Source of the DNA: Prinsepia uniflora
Taxonomy: Eukaryota > Streptophyta > Magnoliopsida > Rosales > Rosaceae
DNA: 64,000 nt
NCBI GenBank assembly: GCA_032719365.1
Contig: CM064863.1
Coordinates: forward strand, 17,307,137 to 17,371,136
Direction: 5' to 3'
Part shown: positions 44,597-56,700 of the stretch, in pieces
How the letters are laid out: each line of letters opens with the position of its first letter
Numbering within the stretch: position 1 is the stretch's first letter
Program-made: the position numbers and the translations under genes
The notes under the pieces: model-generated
Databases searched by the model: none
The model's input: only the letters and a program-made list of their open reading frames with translations
Told to the model about the DNA's origin: nothing

Positions 44597-46560
44597 GTTC
44601 ACTGAGAGGTATGCACGCATTGGAACACGCCTAACCCCCGAAGAAAAGGAAGAACTCGCCACATTCTTAAGCGAGCACAGGGATGTATTTGCATGGACGC
44701 CCTCAGACATGCCAGAGATAGATCCCACATGTGCTTGCCACAGGTTGCAAGTCAACCTAAGCTACAAGTCAATCAAGTAGAAGAAGAGAAACTTCTCCCC
44801 TGGAGAAAGTCGCAATCATCCAAGCTGAGTTTGATAAACTACTCAAATCTTTCTCCATTGAGGAAGTCTCGTACTTAGAATGGCTAGCCAATGTCATACT
44901 CGTAAAGAAGAAAGAGGAAGGGCGATGGAGAGTTTGCATTGACTACACAGACCCTAACTTGGCGTGCCCAAAATACAACTATCCTTTACAAAGGATTGAC
45001 CTCCTAGTGGACTCCACAGCGGGCAACGAGCTTCTTAGCTTCCTTGATGCATACTCCGGCTACAACCAGATATTCATGCATGAAGGCGACAAAGACAAGA
45101 TGGCTTTCGTCTTTGAAAAAGGAGTTTACTGCTTCAATGTCATGCCATTTGGCCTCAAGAACACAGGCGCTACCTATCAACGACTTGTCAATTGCAACTT
45201 TAAGGATCTTATCGGAAAGACGATGGAGGTCTATATCGACGACATCATGATCAAGGGGAGAAGCGTGGTGACCATATTGCAAACTTGAAACAAACTTTCA
45301 AGTTGCTGAGGAAATACAAGATGAAGCTTAACCCTCTCAAGTGTACCTTCGGGGTGGCTGCCGAAAAATTCCTGTGGTACCTTGTAACCCAGCGAGGAAT
45401 CGAGGCAAACCCGAAGCAGATCAATGCAATCCAGGACATGAAGTCACCATCGATTCTGAAGGAGATACAATTCTCACAGGTCGCGCAGCTGCTTTAAATC
45501 GATTTTTGTCCAAGGCCACAGATCGATGTCAACTTTTCTTCCAAGCGATGAAGAGAGCATCCAGGGAGAAATGGGATGAGAAGTACGAGAGGTTCTTCCA
45601 AGATCTCAAAAGCTACTTGGCATCTCTGCCATTGCTGTCAAAGTCGAAGGACAATGCGGACCTGTTCCTCTACTTGGGAGTTTCTGACGTGGCCTTAAGT
45701 TTCACACTAATCAGGGAAGAAAATGGAGTCCAACTCCCAGTATTCAACACATAAAAGGCTCTCCTCGAAGCTGAAACGTGGTATCCAAAACTCGAGAAGC
45801 TAATTTTGACACTACTGGTTACCACCAAGAAGCTGAGGCCCTATTTTCAAGCCCACCGGGTGATCGTCATGACGGAGTATCCCTTGCGGTCACTCCTCGA
45901 TGCATCTGACGCCTCAACAAGGGTCATGAAGTGGACAATAGAGCTAAGTCAACACGACATACTTTATCACCCAAGGACTGCGATCAAAGGCCAAGCCTTA
46001 GCAGATTTCATTGTGGAGTTCACGACAGCATCACCAGAAAAAAGTCGAGGCATGGAACTAGAGAAAGTCTCCCTTACAGCCAATCTTCCTCCACAACAGG
46101 ACCAAGCGTCCAGAAAATCCTCCTCGCGCCCCTCCATGAACGACCCACTTTGGAAGCTCTTCGGGGATGGCTCGTCAAATCAACGAGGCGCTCAAGCAGG
46201 CATTGTCCTTATAACCCCAGATGGTTCAATAATTGAGTAAGCAGTCCAGTTCGGATTCAAGGCCTCCAACAACGAAGCAGAATATGAGGCATTGATTTGC
46301 GGCCTAGGCCTTACCAAGGAACTAGGAATTAAGAAGATAGTAGTGCACTCTGACTCTCAGTTGATCACCAACCAATCCATTGAGGAGTAAGCTGAAAAGG
46401 ATGCGTGGATGCTTCAATACAACAACAAGGTACAAAAACTGCTCGCTTTCTTCACAATCTTCACCTTTCACCAGCTCCCCAAAGCTAAAAATGCACAAGC
46501 TGACGCACTTGCAAACTTAGCATCGGCACTTGACTATCGCTTCAGACGCTTAATCCAGAT
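44597..46560 (+). pseudogene. Reverse transcriptase and dual RNase H of the 14 kb element
   Basis: RT motifs are 'WLANVILVKKKEEGRWRVCI', 'DAYSGYNQIFMHEGDKDKMA', 'VMPFGLKNTGATYQRLVN' and the catalytic box 'MEVYIDDIMIK' (about 45223-45255). They lie in one open stretch (44959-45288); beyond it the frame shifts and resumes in 'KYKMKLNPLKCTFGVAAEKF'. RNase H 1 has 'RPYFQAHRVIVMTEYPLRS'. RNase H 2 has 'LFGDGSSNQRGAQAGIVLI', 'NNEAEYEALICGLGLTK', 'HSDSQLITNQ' and 'NAQADALANLASAL'. Two RNase H domains place it in the Tat lineage. At least three stops break it. Confidence 0.85.
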
Positions 46561-47640
46561 TGAGTATTTAGAGCAGCACAACATTCACGTGAAGGGAGTT
46601 GAACTGAGAAAAGTTGACCTCAGTCCAAGTTGGCAAGATCCTCTCGTTAACTACTTAGTGAATGGCACCTTTCTAGACGACCGACTAGAAGCTCACAAAA
46701 TTCAATTGAAGGCTGCACGATACTATGTCGAAAATGGCCAACTTTTTCGTAAAAGCTTCATAGGGGCAAACTTACAATGCTTAAGGCACTTCGAGACATT
46801 GAAGGTCTTGACCGAGATTCATGAGGGGCAATGTGGAAACCACTCCGGAGGAAGATCGCTCGCACAAAAGACACTTAGTGCAGGATTCTACTGGCCGACT
46901 TTGAATCAAGATGCACTAAAAAATGCTCGAGCATGCGATAAGTGCCAAAGGTACAAGCCCAACCACATGGCGCCCCCTGAAGAGTTCCACTCTCTGGTTA
47001 GCCCGTGGCCATTCATGTAATGGGGCATTGACATTGTCGGACCATTGCCAACTACGCCGACCCCCAATAAGAAATACCTGATTATCTCCACCGATTACTT
47101 TACCAAGTGGGTGGAAGCCAAAGCGTTAGCGACCATCAGTCAATTGGATGTGCAAAAATTCTTCTGGAGCTAAATCATCTGTCAGTTTGGAATACCTAAA
47201 GTCATACTAACCCACAATGAAACGCAATTCACTGGCGCATCAATCAAGGAGTTCTTTGAATCATGGAAAATAAAGCATTTCACCTCCACTGCATATTACC
47301 GTCAGGGCAACGGCCAGGCCGAACCTTCAAATAAGACCATCCTTGATTGCATCAAGAAGACACTCAACGACAAGAAAGGACTATGGGAGGAAGAGCTAGA
47401 CGGCACACTTTGGGCCTACCATACAACTCTACGGCGAGCGACAGGCGAGTCCCCATTCACGCTTGCATTTGGAAACAACGCTGGCATCCCACCACACGTC
47501 GTCATTCCGGCACCATTCACGGAGCTCGATGATCCTACCGTCAACTCTGTGGCCTTAAGAACATCCCTTAACTTAAGCGAGGAGTTAAGGGAATAAGTTG
47601 TTAAACGTATCTGCAATTACCAGCAGTAAGTTAGAAGTTT
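46561..47640 (+). pseudogene. Integrase of the 14 kb element
   Basis: Zinc-binding part 'EIHEGQCGNHSGGRSLAQKT' and 'CDKCQRYKPNHMAP'. The core has 'WGIDIVGPLPTTPT' (first Asp), 'STDYFTKWVEAKALATI' and 'VILTHNETQF'; here the second catalytic Asp is His. 'NGQAEPSNKTI' supplies the Glu. Stops replace likely Gln codons before 'WGIDIVG' and after 'FFWS', and another stop follows 'EELRE'. Catalytically dead by two independent criteria. Confidence 0.83.
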
Positions 47641-48019
47641 CTACAACAAGAAAACAAAGATTCGACAATTTCTTCTTGGCAATCTTGTCCTCAAGAAAAA
47701 AATTGATACACCAAATCGCCCCGGGTCCCAAAAGCTCAAGTCCCCTTAGGAAGGTCCTTACCGCATCCACCAAGTAGGCGAGAAAGGGAGCTAAACCTTG
47801 GAGACCATGGACGGGAAACTTGTAAGCGGAGCGCTGAATGCCCATCACCTTCGGAAGTACCACGTCTAGGAAACTGAATCAGTGACCAAGTCATCATCAA
47901 AGACATGAAATCAATGGTTAAAATTTGGCTCAATGCTTACTTTGCTCACATAATATCTTCCAATAAGATTCAAGATGTTTCGTTTCAACGTCTAATGAAA
48001 TCGTCTTATCGCCTACACT

Positions 48020-48370
48020 TTTTTTTAGAAAACACTAAGCCTTTGCCACGCAAAGCACACCAAGCTTTCGCCACACAGGGTACTCAAAGCCTTTGCCATG
48101 CAAAGCACACCAAGCCTTTGCCACGTAAAGCACATTAAGCCTTCGCCACGCTAAGCACTCAAGCCTTCGCCACATGAAGCACTCAATCCTTCACCACACG
48201 AAGCACTCCAAGCCTTTTCCATGTGAAGCATACTAAGATTTTTCCAAGTAAAGTGCACTAAGTCTTCGCCACGCAAATCATACTAATATTTTGCCACTCA
48301 AAGTGCACCAAGTCTTCGCCATGCGAAGCACGCCACGTCTTTGCCACGTGAAGTGCTCAAAGCTCGCCCC
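48020..48370. repeat. Tandem array, period about 25-30 bp
   Basis: At least ten degenerate units of the type 'AAGCCTTTGCCACGCAAAGCA' with 'CACCAAG' or 'CTCAAG' spacers. Lies between pol and the antisense gene. Confidence 0.85.
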
Positions 48371-48529
48371 AGTGAGGCACATGAAACCATCCAAATCCTC
48401 AACTTGTTGGAGTCGAAAAGCTACTAAAATATGCTTCCAACCCCACTAAGAGGGGCAACCACCAAGCCATGACAAACATTGGGTAAATGTTTTAACATAT
48501 GAAGTCTAATTTTGCATTTCAGTGCACGA

Positions 48530-49040
48530 GATCGAGATTCATTTGATCATAGATCATTCAATTTATAACGAGTTCCCAACGAATGTTTTCGTACACGAAG
48601 GTCAACTGCACGTACCAGCACACGAGTACAAGATTTGTCCGGTCCTAAAAAGCTCAATTTGGATTGGCTTGGAACAAGATTGATAGAATTAGAAATATAG
48701 GGAAGTAAAATTTCCAACGCCGTTGATCTCACTCAATTCCAAGATGTGAAGAGTTCCCAGCAAACATTTGTGTACACAAAGGTTAATTATACATACCAAC
48801 GCACGAGCACAAGATTCGACTGATCCTACAAAGCTCAATTCGGATCGTCTTGGAAAAAGCTTGTCGGCAGTAGAAAGGTATGGAACTCAGATTTCCAACG
48901 CCATCAACCTCACTCAATTCCGAGTTATTTCGAGTTCCCAGCGATCATTTCTATACACAAATGTCACCCTCGCGGAACAACACACGAGCCCAAGTTGCAC
49001 TTGGTTCTACAAAGCTCAAATTTCGACATCTCAAAACAAG
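48530..49040. repeat. Tandem array, period about 181 bp
   Basis: 'GAGTTCCCA(A/G)C' followed by 'TACACAAA' or 'TACACGAAG' recurs near 48570, 48750 and 48931, with 'CACGAGTACAAG' or 'CACGAGCACAAG', 'AAAGCTCAATT' and 'TTTCCAACGCC' blocks in each unit. About two and a half copies. Confidence 0.8.
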
Positions 49041-49251
49041 CCTATGAAGGTTAGGATTCTACAAAATTTGATGGAAAACAAAGGAATACTTCATATTGAT
49101 AATGTTGAGAACGCTAGATTGGTAAACCACATATCGATTGATCAACCACTTGAACTAACAAAACAAAAGAAAAGGTTGGCGAGTAACAAGTAGACTGCTC
49201 AACAACTTATTTGATAAAGCACATAAAAATGTAGAAGCCTCCACTACAAGT

Positions 49252-51293
49252 TTAAGGAAAGTCCGAGAGCACGTCTTCCATACCCATTAAACATTGAAAT
49301 CGGGCCCAGTCCTTGCTCGATATCTTAGGAATCCCATCGTAGAACAGGTCGCCAATGTTTGGGATAGGGTCATCACCTAACTGCTTTGGGAAACTCAGTG
49401 GCTCAGGACTTGGCACTTCTTGTTCTAAGTTTGCAACCCGCTGGGACGTATCTTTAATGTCTCCCTCCTGAATTGCGTACTTGGGGAACATGTTGTTCTG
49501 ACAATCAAGATACCCCTCGACATATTCATGAGCAAGCTGCGTCTCCATCTCGGACTCACTTCAACTCGCCATAACAGCTTTAGCTTCAAATCCTCCACAA
49601 AATTTTTGAGCTCCTCTACATTCTGACGCGAGGCATAGGGAGCACAAGGAGGCGAGTATGGCTCAGACTTCAAATAATCAATTCTAGCACGAGCTCGCTC
49701 TGCCTCAACCTCCAGAAGCCCAATCTTCTCCTAAGAGTCTCGAAGAGAGCCACGCAGCAGCTCAGACTCGTCGAGAACGACGTCCCACTCACTCTCCGCC
49801 AACAACTTCTCGACTTGGACATTTCTAAATTCATCCAAACTGGCTTCTAGCACTCAAAATCTTAATTTTTTTGTTGAAGCCAGGCGTGAGATTATTGAAG
49901 CACGATGCGTTCAGACTTGAGTTTTTCGAGGTCAACCTGGATATTGACCCGGAGACACAGTATACCCGCAAGCTTACGTACCCCCACCTTTGCAATCTCA
50001 AGCTCTTTGATGACCTTGTCATGAACTTCCTGAGCTACTCCACTCATGGTGCACTTTGAGGGCATCTCGGCTTCGCGGATATGAGAGATCCCCGCCTTCG
50101 CGGAAGCAACTCTGACTCCTCCATGATCAGTGCCCAAGACCTTACCGCAAGTTCTCTTCGAGGGATATGAAGTTGGTCTCTTTGAGGGGGAACACCCAGC
50201 TGACACCTGGGCGGCGACTGGGGGTGGGGGGCACCCAAACATCAGAAGGATCATGAACAACATTCAGCTTCTTCGAGGACCTGACTGAACCCTTCACCAT
50301 ACTTTTCTGAGGCTCGCCTGGAGACTTGCGCTTGTTGGATGATCTCGGTGGGCTTGAAGGGCAAGATACAATCTGGGGAGTGCCGCTTAGGGGCACGGGC
50401 TGGTTGAGCACCTTTGCTAAAAGGGCGCCCAACTCATCTTGGCATGTGCGCACTGATTGGACACCTTGATTACTATGCCTCAGGGCAATGAACCACCTTT
50501 TGATCAAGTCCTCAGGAGGACGCCTGCCAGCCAAGCATCTGCGAGGACTAAGTAACCAGCTCATCTCATGAAACTATGAAGGAACCATGAGGACTCTGTC
50601 GACCTTCTTGGTGTTAGCATGGAACTTGGTGATGGTGTACGAGTCTGACAGGACACGGTAGCGTGAAGTAATATTCAGACCACTGACGCAGTTACGATCC
50701 CACTCGCCTCCAACTTCAATGCACGAAGTCCGGTACAATTCGTCATCAAATAACGTGCCCACGAAAAGCTCAAACTTTGGGACCACGTGTGAACTCCGCG
50801 TGCCGAGGATTGGCTTGTGCTCCACCGAGTAACAATGCCAGAACTCATCTTCAGTGATCTCCAAGTTGAAGAGCTCATTCAGCTACTCAAAGCATATGAT
50901 GTGGCAGTAAGCATCGACATGCAGCTAGGAAGGACAACACTCAATTTGGCAGATGATCTTGGTGAAGAGCTTCGAAAACGGAAACTTGAAACCCCAGTTG
51001 ATGATCAGAGGGTGAAATTGGATCCACCGGAGAAGCTTCGCATTCTTGCTTTTGGAAATAGCTCATTTCGAGATCTTCGTAGCTGCGTACGCATCACCAA
51101 GCGCAACGACCACACCTTCAGGGAAAACATCTTCATGGAGATTCTTCCACTTTTCAAACTCGTCACTGCCGAGTAGCTCAGTATTCTCCCCGACGAACGG
51201 ACGCCCGCTACGTGAACCTCCCCGTTCCCACAAGTGCAACTTCCTCGACTTCACTCCTTGCTTCCCGCTTGACATCCCGAGAAGAGTCGCCAT
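49252..51293 (-). pseudogene. Antisense gene of the 14 kb element (Transposase_28-like)
   Basis: On the strand opposite to pol, between pol and the 3' LTR. From ATG 51293 one frame runs to about 50146 and then meets 'TTGCG|GTAAGG', a likely donor. It is broken only by point stops: a TGA at 51063, two TAG before 'LHVDAYC' and 'LNELFNL', and a TAG near 50574. Its N-terminal part has 'DEFEKWKNLHEDVFPEGVV', 'GFKFPFSKLFTKIICQIE', 'ITEDEFWHCYSVEHKP' and 'HVVPKFELFVGTL', the same scheme as the gene at 7289. Downstream are a Ser/Pro/Lys linker (about 50300), coiled-coil pieces ('VHDKVIKELEIAKVGVRKLA', 'VEELKNFVEDLKLKLLWRVE') and a C-terminal end at 49252. Function unknown. Confidence 0.7.
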
Positions 51294-52047
51294 AAGAATG
51301 AGTTGTGTCTCTTAAATCACTGTAATCGGGAACTCCGAACCTTCGAAACGTCCTAAAGCAGTACAACTGAAAAAGGAACAAAAATGGTTAGTTTCCAAAA
51401 AAATAAAAAAATATATATCTATTACCTATGACAAAAAAAAAGGTAAATATATACTTTATATTTTAGTATATATTTACTTACATATATGAACACATACAAA
51501 AAAGATAAATATATACTTTATATTTTAATATATATTTATTTACATATATGTACGTAAGTAGAAAAGGTAAATATGTATTTTGTTATTTAATACATACTTA
51601 CATGTTTGAAACGAAATAAAAAAAAATTGCTGCTGTAAAAGTTAAAAAAAAAAAAAAGGCAGCAGAAAATCTTCTGTGTGGGGCCTGTCTGCCCCACCTC
51701 TGCAACAACCCTGCCACATAGGCTTGCGCCTCTCCTATCTTCAACAGCTGCCACTGCAGCAAAACACGCGTGGAGCAAGATGCATGGCGGCTTGTCACGT
51801 TCCAAGCAGGAGAACCACGCCTCAACGCGTGCTTGAGGAGGGGCTGTGACCAGTTTCTTTTTCGCCAGTCAGTCCGACATGTAGGGTTGCCCTGTCACGT
51901 GGGCTCGCCTACCTAATCCTCCTGCAGACTCCCAGCCAGCCATCCAATCCCTCATATCTATCCGTGCAAAGCTCCTGCTGAAGGACCCTCACCAGCCACT
52001 CAGAAGAAGACAAGAAAAATTAAGGAAGGAAAAAGGAAATATTCTCC
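51294..52047. other. 3' region of the 14 kb element, non-coding
   Basis: An AT-rich part with three 'AGGTAAATATATACTTTATATTT'-like repeats (each similar over about 20 bases) at about 51440-51580, then ordinary sequence up to the MITE. The promoter of the antisense gene should lie here, but no TATA box could be chosen among the many AT runs. Confidence 0.5.
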
Positions 52048-52239
52048 GGGTGTGTTTGGTACGCCGTATTACGATCTGTATAACTTAAATAATTCGAAAT
52101 CTGCGTTTGGTACCAGTCATATTAATTAGTCACCGTATAATTTAATACGGTTGAATATTTTTATATGATCCAGATACGCTAAAATAATACGCTCGAAATT
52201 GTCCATATTAAATAGTTGGATAACTAGTAATCTTGTAAA

Positions 52240-52287
<48 letters not shown>

Positions 52288-52675
52288 GTAATATAATAAA
52301 AATAAAATATTAATTTAGTAAATATTAATAATAAAAAGTAATAAAGTAATAAATACTAATAATAATAAATTAATAATTAATGATATTTTAATAAATAATA
52401 ATGATAAAATTAAAAATAATTAATTAATAAAAATGTAATAAATAGTAATGATAATTATTATTAAAAATTAATAATAAAAATAATGACATACATAATTAAT
52501 ATTTAAGATATAAGTATTTCGTCAATTACTATAATATAATCCGGTCAGTATAATATAGTCGGCATTCTAATCCGGAAAAGTACCAAACGTCCGACTAAAT
52601 AATCAGTCTATCCGGTGGACAGATTAGTCTATTCGATTGAAATAGTCAGTACAGTACGGCATACCAAACGAGACC
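52048..52675. mobile_element. MITE copy 2
   Basis: 628 bp, nearly identical along its whole length to 33939-34574, with the same ends and the same (TAA)n tract. Flanks TCC and TCA. Inserted into the 14 kb element close to its 3' LTR, so it moved after that element or with it. Confidence 0.87.
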
Positions 52676-53025
52676 TCACAGTCCGCAGGTCAAGATCCCT
52701 TCACCACAGCAGCTATTCACGTAAGCAAGCCTCCTTCAGCAGTAAAATACTATTAGGGTTTGGTTTTCTTTATGAAAATAGGAGGCACGTACTCTCATTT
52801 AAATAAAGAAAATTAAACCAACCTTAGCAGTTAATCGGGCTCATAAAGTCAACTCAAAGTAGGGAAAAAAGCCTAAAGAATTCCTATTGGGATGAGGTCA
52901 AGGTCAATCAGAACTGTAGCTACACCCAGAAAAGAAGAGTCCTACTCTTACATAAAAATGATAAAACGTAGTTTACTGGAACCACAAAAAAATTACATCT
53001 CTCAGGATTCCTCGAATTCCTAAGC

Positions 53026-53039
53026 GATTTGGGGGCATT
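53026..53039 (+). promoter_or_regulatory. Polypurine tract of the 14 kb element
   Basis: 'GATTTGGGGGCATT' lies directly before the 3' LTR start 'TGTGGAACC'. Confidence 0.6.
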
Positions 53040-53543
53040 TGTGGAACCATAAATTACTGGAATGTTCTGGGGCTGCCACGTAGCCAACAGTTCCCATAAT
53101 GCCGATATCGCGCTTGGTGAAATCGAGGTCGACACGTTACGATCACCACATTAATTTAATATATTTACCAGCTAAATATATTAAATGATCAGATCAATAC
53201 CAAGAATAAATAACTCCCCAACGAATTATTTATTTATTAATAAATAAGTGATTACACTCGGTACAATCACTTATTTAACACTTTCTCCTTTAACTAACCA
53301 GACGCTCGGGTGATTCTCAACGCTTCACTCTAAATAGAAGGCCTCATCTCACTTCTAAAGGTAACAAAAAACTTCTACAAGTACTCTGTCGGATTATTCT
53401 CTCTCAGAAAACCGACTTAAGTATCAGAGCATTTACGGTTGAACCACCCCCTTAGGATTCAACTTTAACCCCGTTTGATTTTCGTTATTGTGTGTAGGGA
53501 TCAAGAAGGAATTTCAAAGAACCGGACGATTTCTGCATCAACA
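53040..53543 (+). repeat. 3' LTR of the 14 kb element
   Basis: 504 bp, aligned with 39295-39797 over its whole length; followed by the GATAC duplication. Confidence 0.93.
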
Positions 53544-53548
53544 GATAC

Positions 53549-53725
53549 ATATATTGACGATATCCAAATCCAAACCGTTAAAATTTTAACGGTTTCAATA
53601 TTGTTTGGATTTTCTAAATTAGAAATGAAACCGTTTTGATTAAAACCTTTACTAATGGTTCGATTTGGATCGAAACTGTTTGAAACCATTTAGGTATAAA
53701 AAAACATGGGTTTGGACAGGTTCGG
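53549..53725. repeat. Right piece of the hAT-like repeat
   Basis: Contains 'CCAAACCGTTAAAATTTTAA', 'GAAACCGTTTTGATT', 'GGTTCGATTTGGATCGAAAC' and 'GGGTTTGGACAGG', typical of the plant repeat whose left end lies at 39267. Cut at about 53725 by long-LTR family sequence. Confidence 0.5.
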
Positions 53726-56700
53726 AAAAGCCGAGGATAGCCGAATGATCGGGAACGGCGTAAGTGCGCGCGTATTCAGGCGACGTCGAATGGTCTGTGA
53801 GTGGACTTTCTTTCTAACTCTTGATGCATGCATATATGTTTTTATATGTTTTCTATACCTGATTCTCTGATATGATTTAGGATTGTGATGGTTTACGGTT
53901 TTGCACGTTTTTCGAGGAAATGACGGTTTTCACATTTTACGAGATTTTGATAAATATCGTGATTTGAACCTGGTTTACGGTTTGATTTCGGGATTTGAAA
54001 TATGGTTTGATTTCAAAGAAAGTAAAAGGATTTTGGAAAAGTGTTTTCGGGCTTGAGGCCCAGTTCAAAAGTGGTTTTCGGAAATGTGATTTCGGGTTTT
54101 GGAATCGGAATTCCGGGTGACGATTCAGAATTCGATTCGGGACATGAAATGGATTTCCGGGTTTGGGTTTGGAATGGTTATTCCAGATGCTAGCTTACGG
54201 AATGATGGTTGCAAACTCGGATCTGGAAAGGAATGGATATGAGTTCTGGATTTGGATTCGGAATGACGGTTCTGGATGCCGGAAGGGCTTCGGGCCAGTG
54301 ATTTCGGATTTGGGTTTGGATATGAATTTCGAAATGGTTTTCAAACGGTTTGGATTGGATTTGCTGGATCTGGTTATTGGGTTTAAAGACCCGGATTATA
54401 TTTGACGGGGGACGGACCCGGATTGAGTTTAAAGACTCGGAGTTTAAAGACTCGGATATATTGATATTTCCCCTGTAGGCCTGTTGAGTTTAAAGACTCG
54501 AGAGTTTAAAGACTCGGATTATTGAGGCCTGGTTATTGAGTTTAAAGACTCGGGAGTTTAAAGACTCGGATAGATCCAGCAGGTTCGATGGATGGACATG
54601 TGGTTTTAAATGTGTTTTGAATTTCACTGAGAATTGATGAAAATAGTTTTCTGATGGTTTTGGGCAGTGGCCCGGATGAACTGGTTTTTCGGTGGTTTTG
54701 GGCTGAGGCCCGGGATTGAGAAAAAGGAAAAATGTGTTTGATTTTTCGTACATGGTTTTATGATATGAAATTGATATGCATGCATTGGTTTTTACGTGGA
54801 GGGTATAAATGTATGTGTTTTCTGATAACTGTTTTTCAAATTATACTTTATTTTTGTCCACTCACAGTCTTTTCGTGTTTTCGATACCCTCCAGGTTGTT
54901 ACAGCGCGGGCTATCGGTTGAGAGGGATGGAGACATCACACGCACAATCCACCGTAGACTCTGCGCACTCTGGGAAGTTTGAAAGTTATTGAGATGGTCG
55001 GATCGGAACTCCCTTGTCTGACTTACGTGTCACACGGGGGTTAGAGGTCTGTTTGGCCCTTGTATCATGCGGAAGTTAGACGGGAGCGGGGTTTAGCCCT
55101 TAATCCTGGGGGATTAGGGGTGGGCCCTGACAATTGATATCAGAGCGAGGTTTTGTGTGTTCTGCGCGAGGTTTTGTTCCCAGAGTTGTTGGTTCGTCGA
55201 CTTGGGTGATGTGATGCTACTGTGGATGTGATGTCTCGACACGGAACAGCCCGACAGCAACCTGGATACAATAGTGCTAGTAAGTTCAAGGTGGTTAGAT
55301 AGTGGCGATTGAGGGTGCTAGTCGCTCGATACGCGGTGCGCTGTCGACTTAGGGCCGGAATGGTTAGTGCGTTGGTACTGGTGTTGGTGTTACTTGATGG
55401 ATGGACCATAGAGTCGGGGTATGCTAGTAGAAGTAACCTGGAGGTAGCCGGTGAGCTACGGATAAGTAGGTTGGTTGGCCTGAGAGGCCTGAGAGTAGCT
55501 CGTTGAGTTAGTGAGATACGTAGGCCGAGGAGGCCGATTGTTGGTGGCCGGTTGGGCCGGATGGTGTCTGGATGTTGATCGGATGGATTGGTGACTTCTG
55601 GTCAGTTGGGCTGAGTTGGAATTGTGCGGCTACCAGTAGCCGGATGCCTTGATGGCAGGGTCCCTAGTGATGATCTTAGTCGGGTGTGACGACCCGAGTA
55701 CTAAGTCTGTAGTGAACCCGTGGTAATTGCAGGTTTGGATAACCCGGGCGACAGGAATGATTTGAGGAACCCCGTGGGTAGTGAGAAGTATCTGAGGGAA
55801 ACCGTGATTTGTGGTATCATAGTCCTTGTGGTTTGGGCCGACTTACGGCCGACTGGGAGATGGTGCTACTAGGTGCAGCCGAGGTAGTGGGTGCCTGGTG
55901 GAGGACTCGAGACTAGGGTTCGTACTCGCTAGGGATGACCATGGGTTGATCAGAGTAGCGCAGCGGAAGCGTGGTTGTGATCTGTAGAAGATAAGAAGCC
56001 CTACGGCTAGTAGTTGAGTTGGGAAACTTGTAGTTGAAATACCTGGATTTGTAACCTCCTTTAACTTGTAGTTAGCGCCGTACTTGGTGATGCCGAGTGT
56101 AGCGAGTGTTATGGAGGGTTCCGTTGAAGGATGACAGAGGGAATTTGAAAGGAGTGCCTTTAGGACCTTGTTGATTTACCCCGATAGGGTGGTGGTACGT
56201 GAGGTTGACCACCGGGTAGGAAACCCAGTTGTGAAGCACGAGTTGTAGAATTTCGGGGACGAAATTATTTTAAGGAAGGTAGGTTGTAACGACCCGTCCC
56301 GAGAACCGGGATTAGGGAAGTGATTAGTAGCGGATTAGAAATGGTTTTCAAAAGGTTTGGATTGGATTTGCTGGATTTGGTTATTGGGTTTAAAGACCCG
56401 GATTATATTTGACGGGGGACGGGCCCGGATTGAGTTTAAAGGCTCGGAGTTTAAATACTCGGATATATGATATTTCCCCCGTAGGCCTGTTGAGTTTAAA
56501 GACTCGAGAGTTTAAAGACTCGGATTATTGAGGCCTGGTTATTGAGTTTAAAGACTCGGGAGTTTAAAGACTCAGATAGATCCAGCAGGTTCGATGGATG
56601 GACATGTGGTTTTAAATGTGTTTTGGATTTCATTGAGAATTGATGAAAATGGTTTTCTGATGGTTTTGGGCAGTGGCCCGGATGAATTGGTTTTTCGATG

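Larger units (their letters stand above)
39295..53543 (+). mobile_element. Complete, decayed Tat-like Ty3/gypsy element with nested insertions
   Basis: LTRs at 39295-39797 and 53040-53543 (503 and 504 bp) share the start 'TGTGGAA' and end 'CATCAACA'. A perfect 5 bp target duplication GATAC flanks the element (39290-39294, 53544-53548). Inside, in order: primer site, gag (split by a solo LTR), protease, RT, dual RNase H, integrase, tandem arrays, an antisense gene, a MITE, a polypurine tract. All coding parts carry stops, so it is an old, non-autonomous copy. Confidence 0.93.

Noticed and set aside
48020..48370. Possible CRISPR-like array (short regular repeats)
   Set aside because: This is plant nuclear DNA; the units are contiguous and degenerate with no unique spacers.
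50817..51176. Plus-strand 119-codon frame
   Set aside because: It is the shadow of the minus-strand antisense gene, whose motifs match the copies in the other elements.
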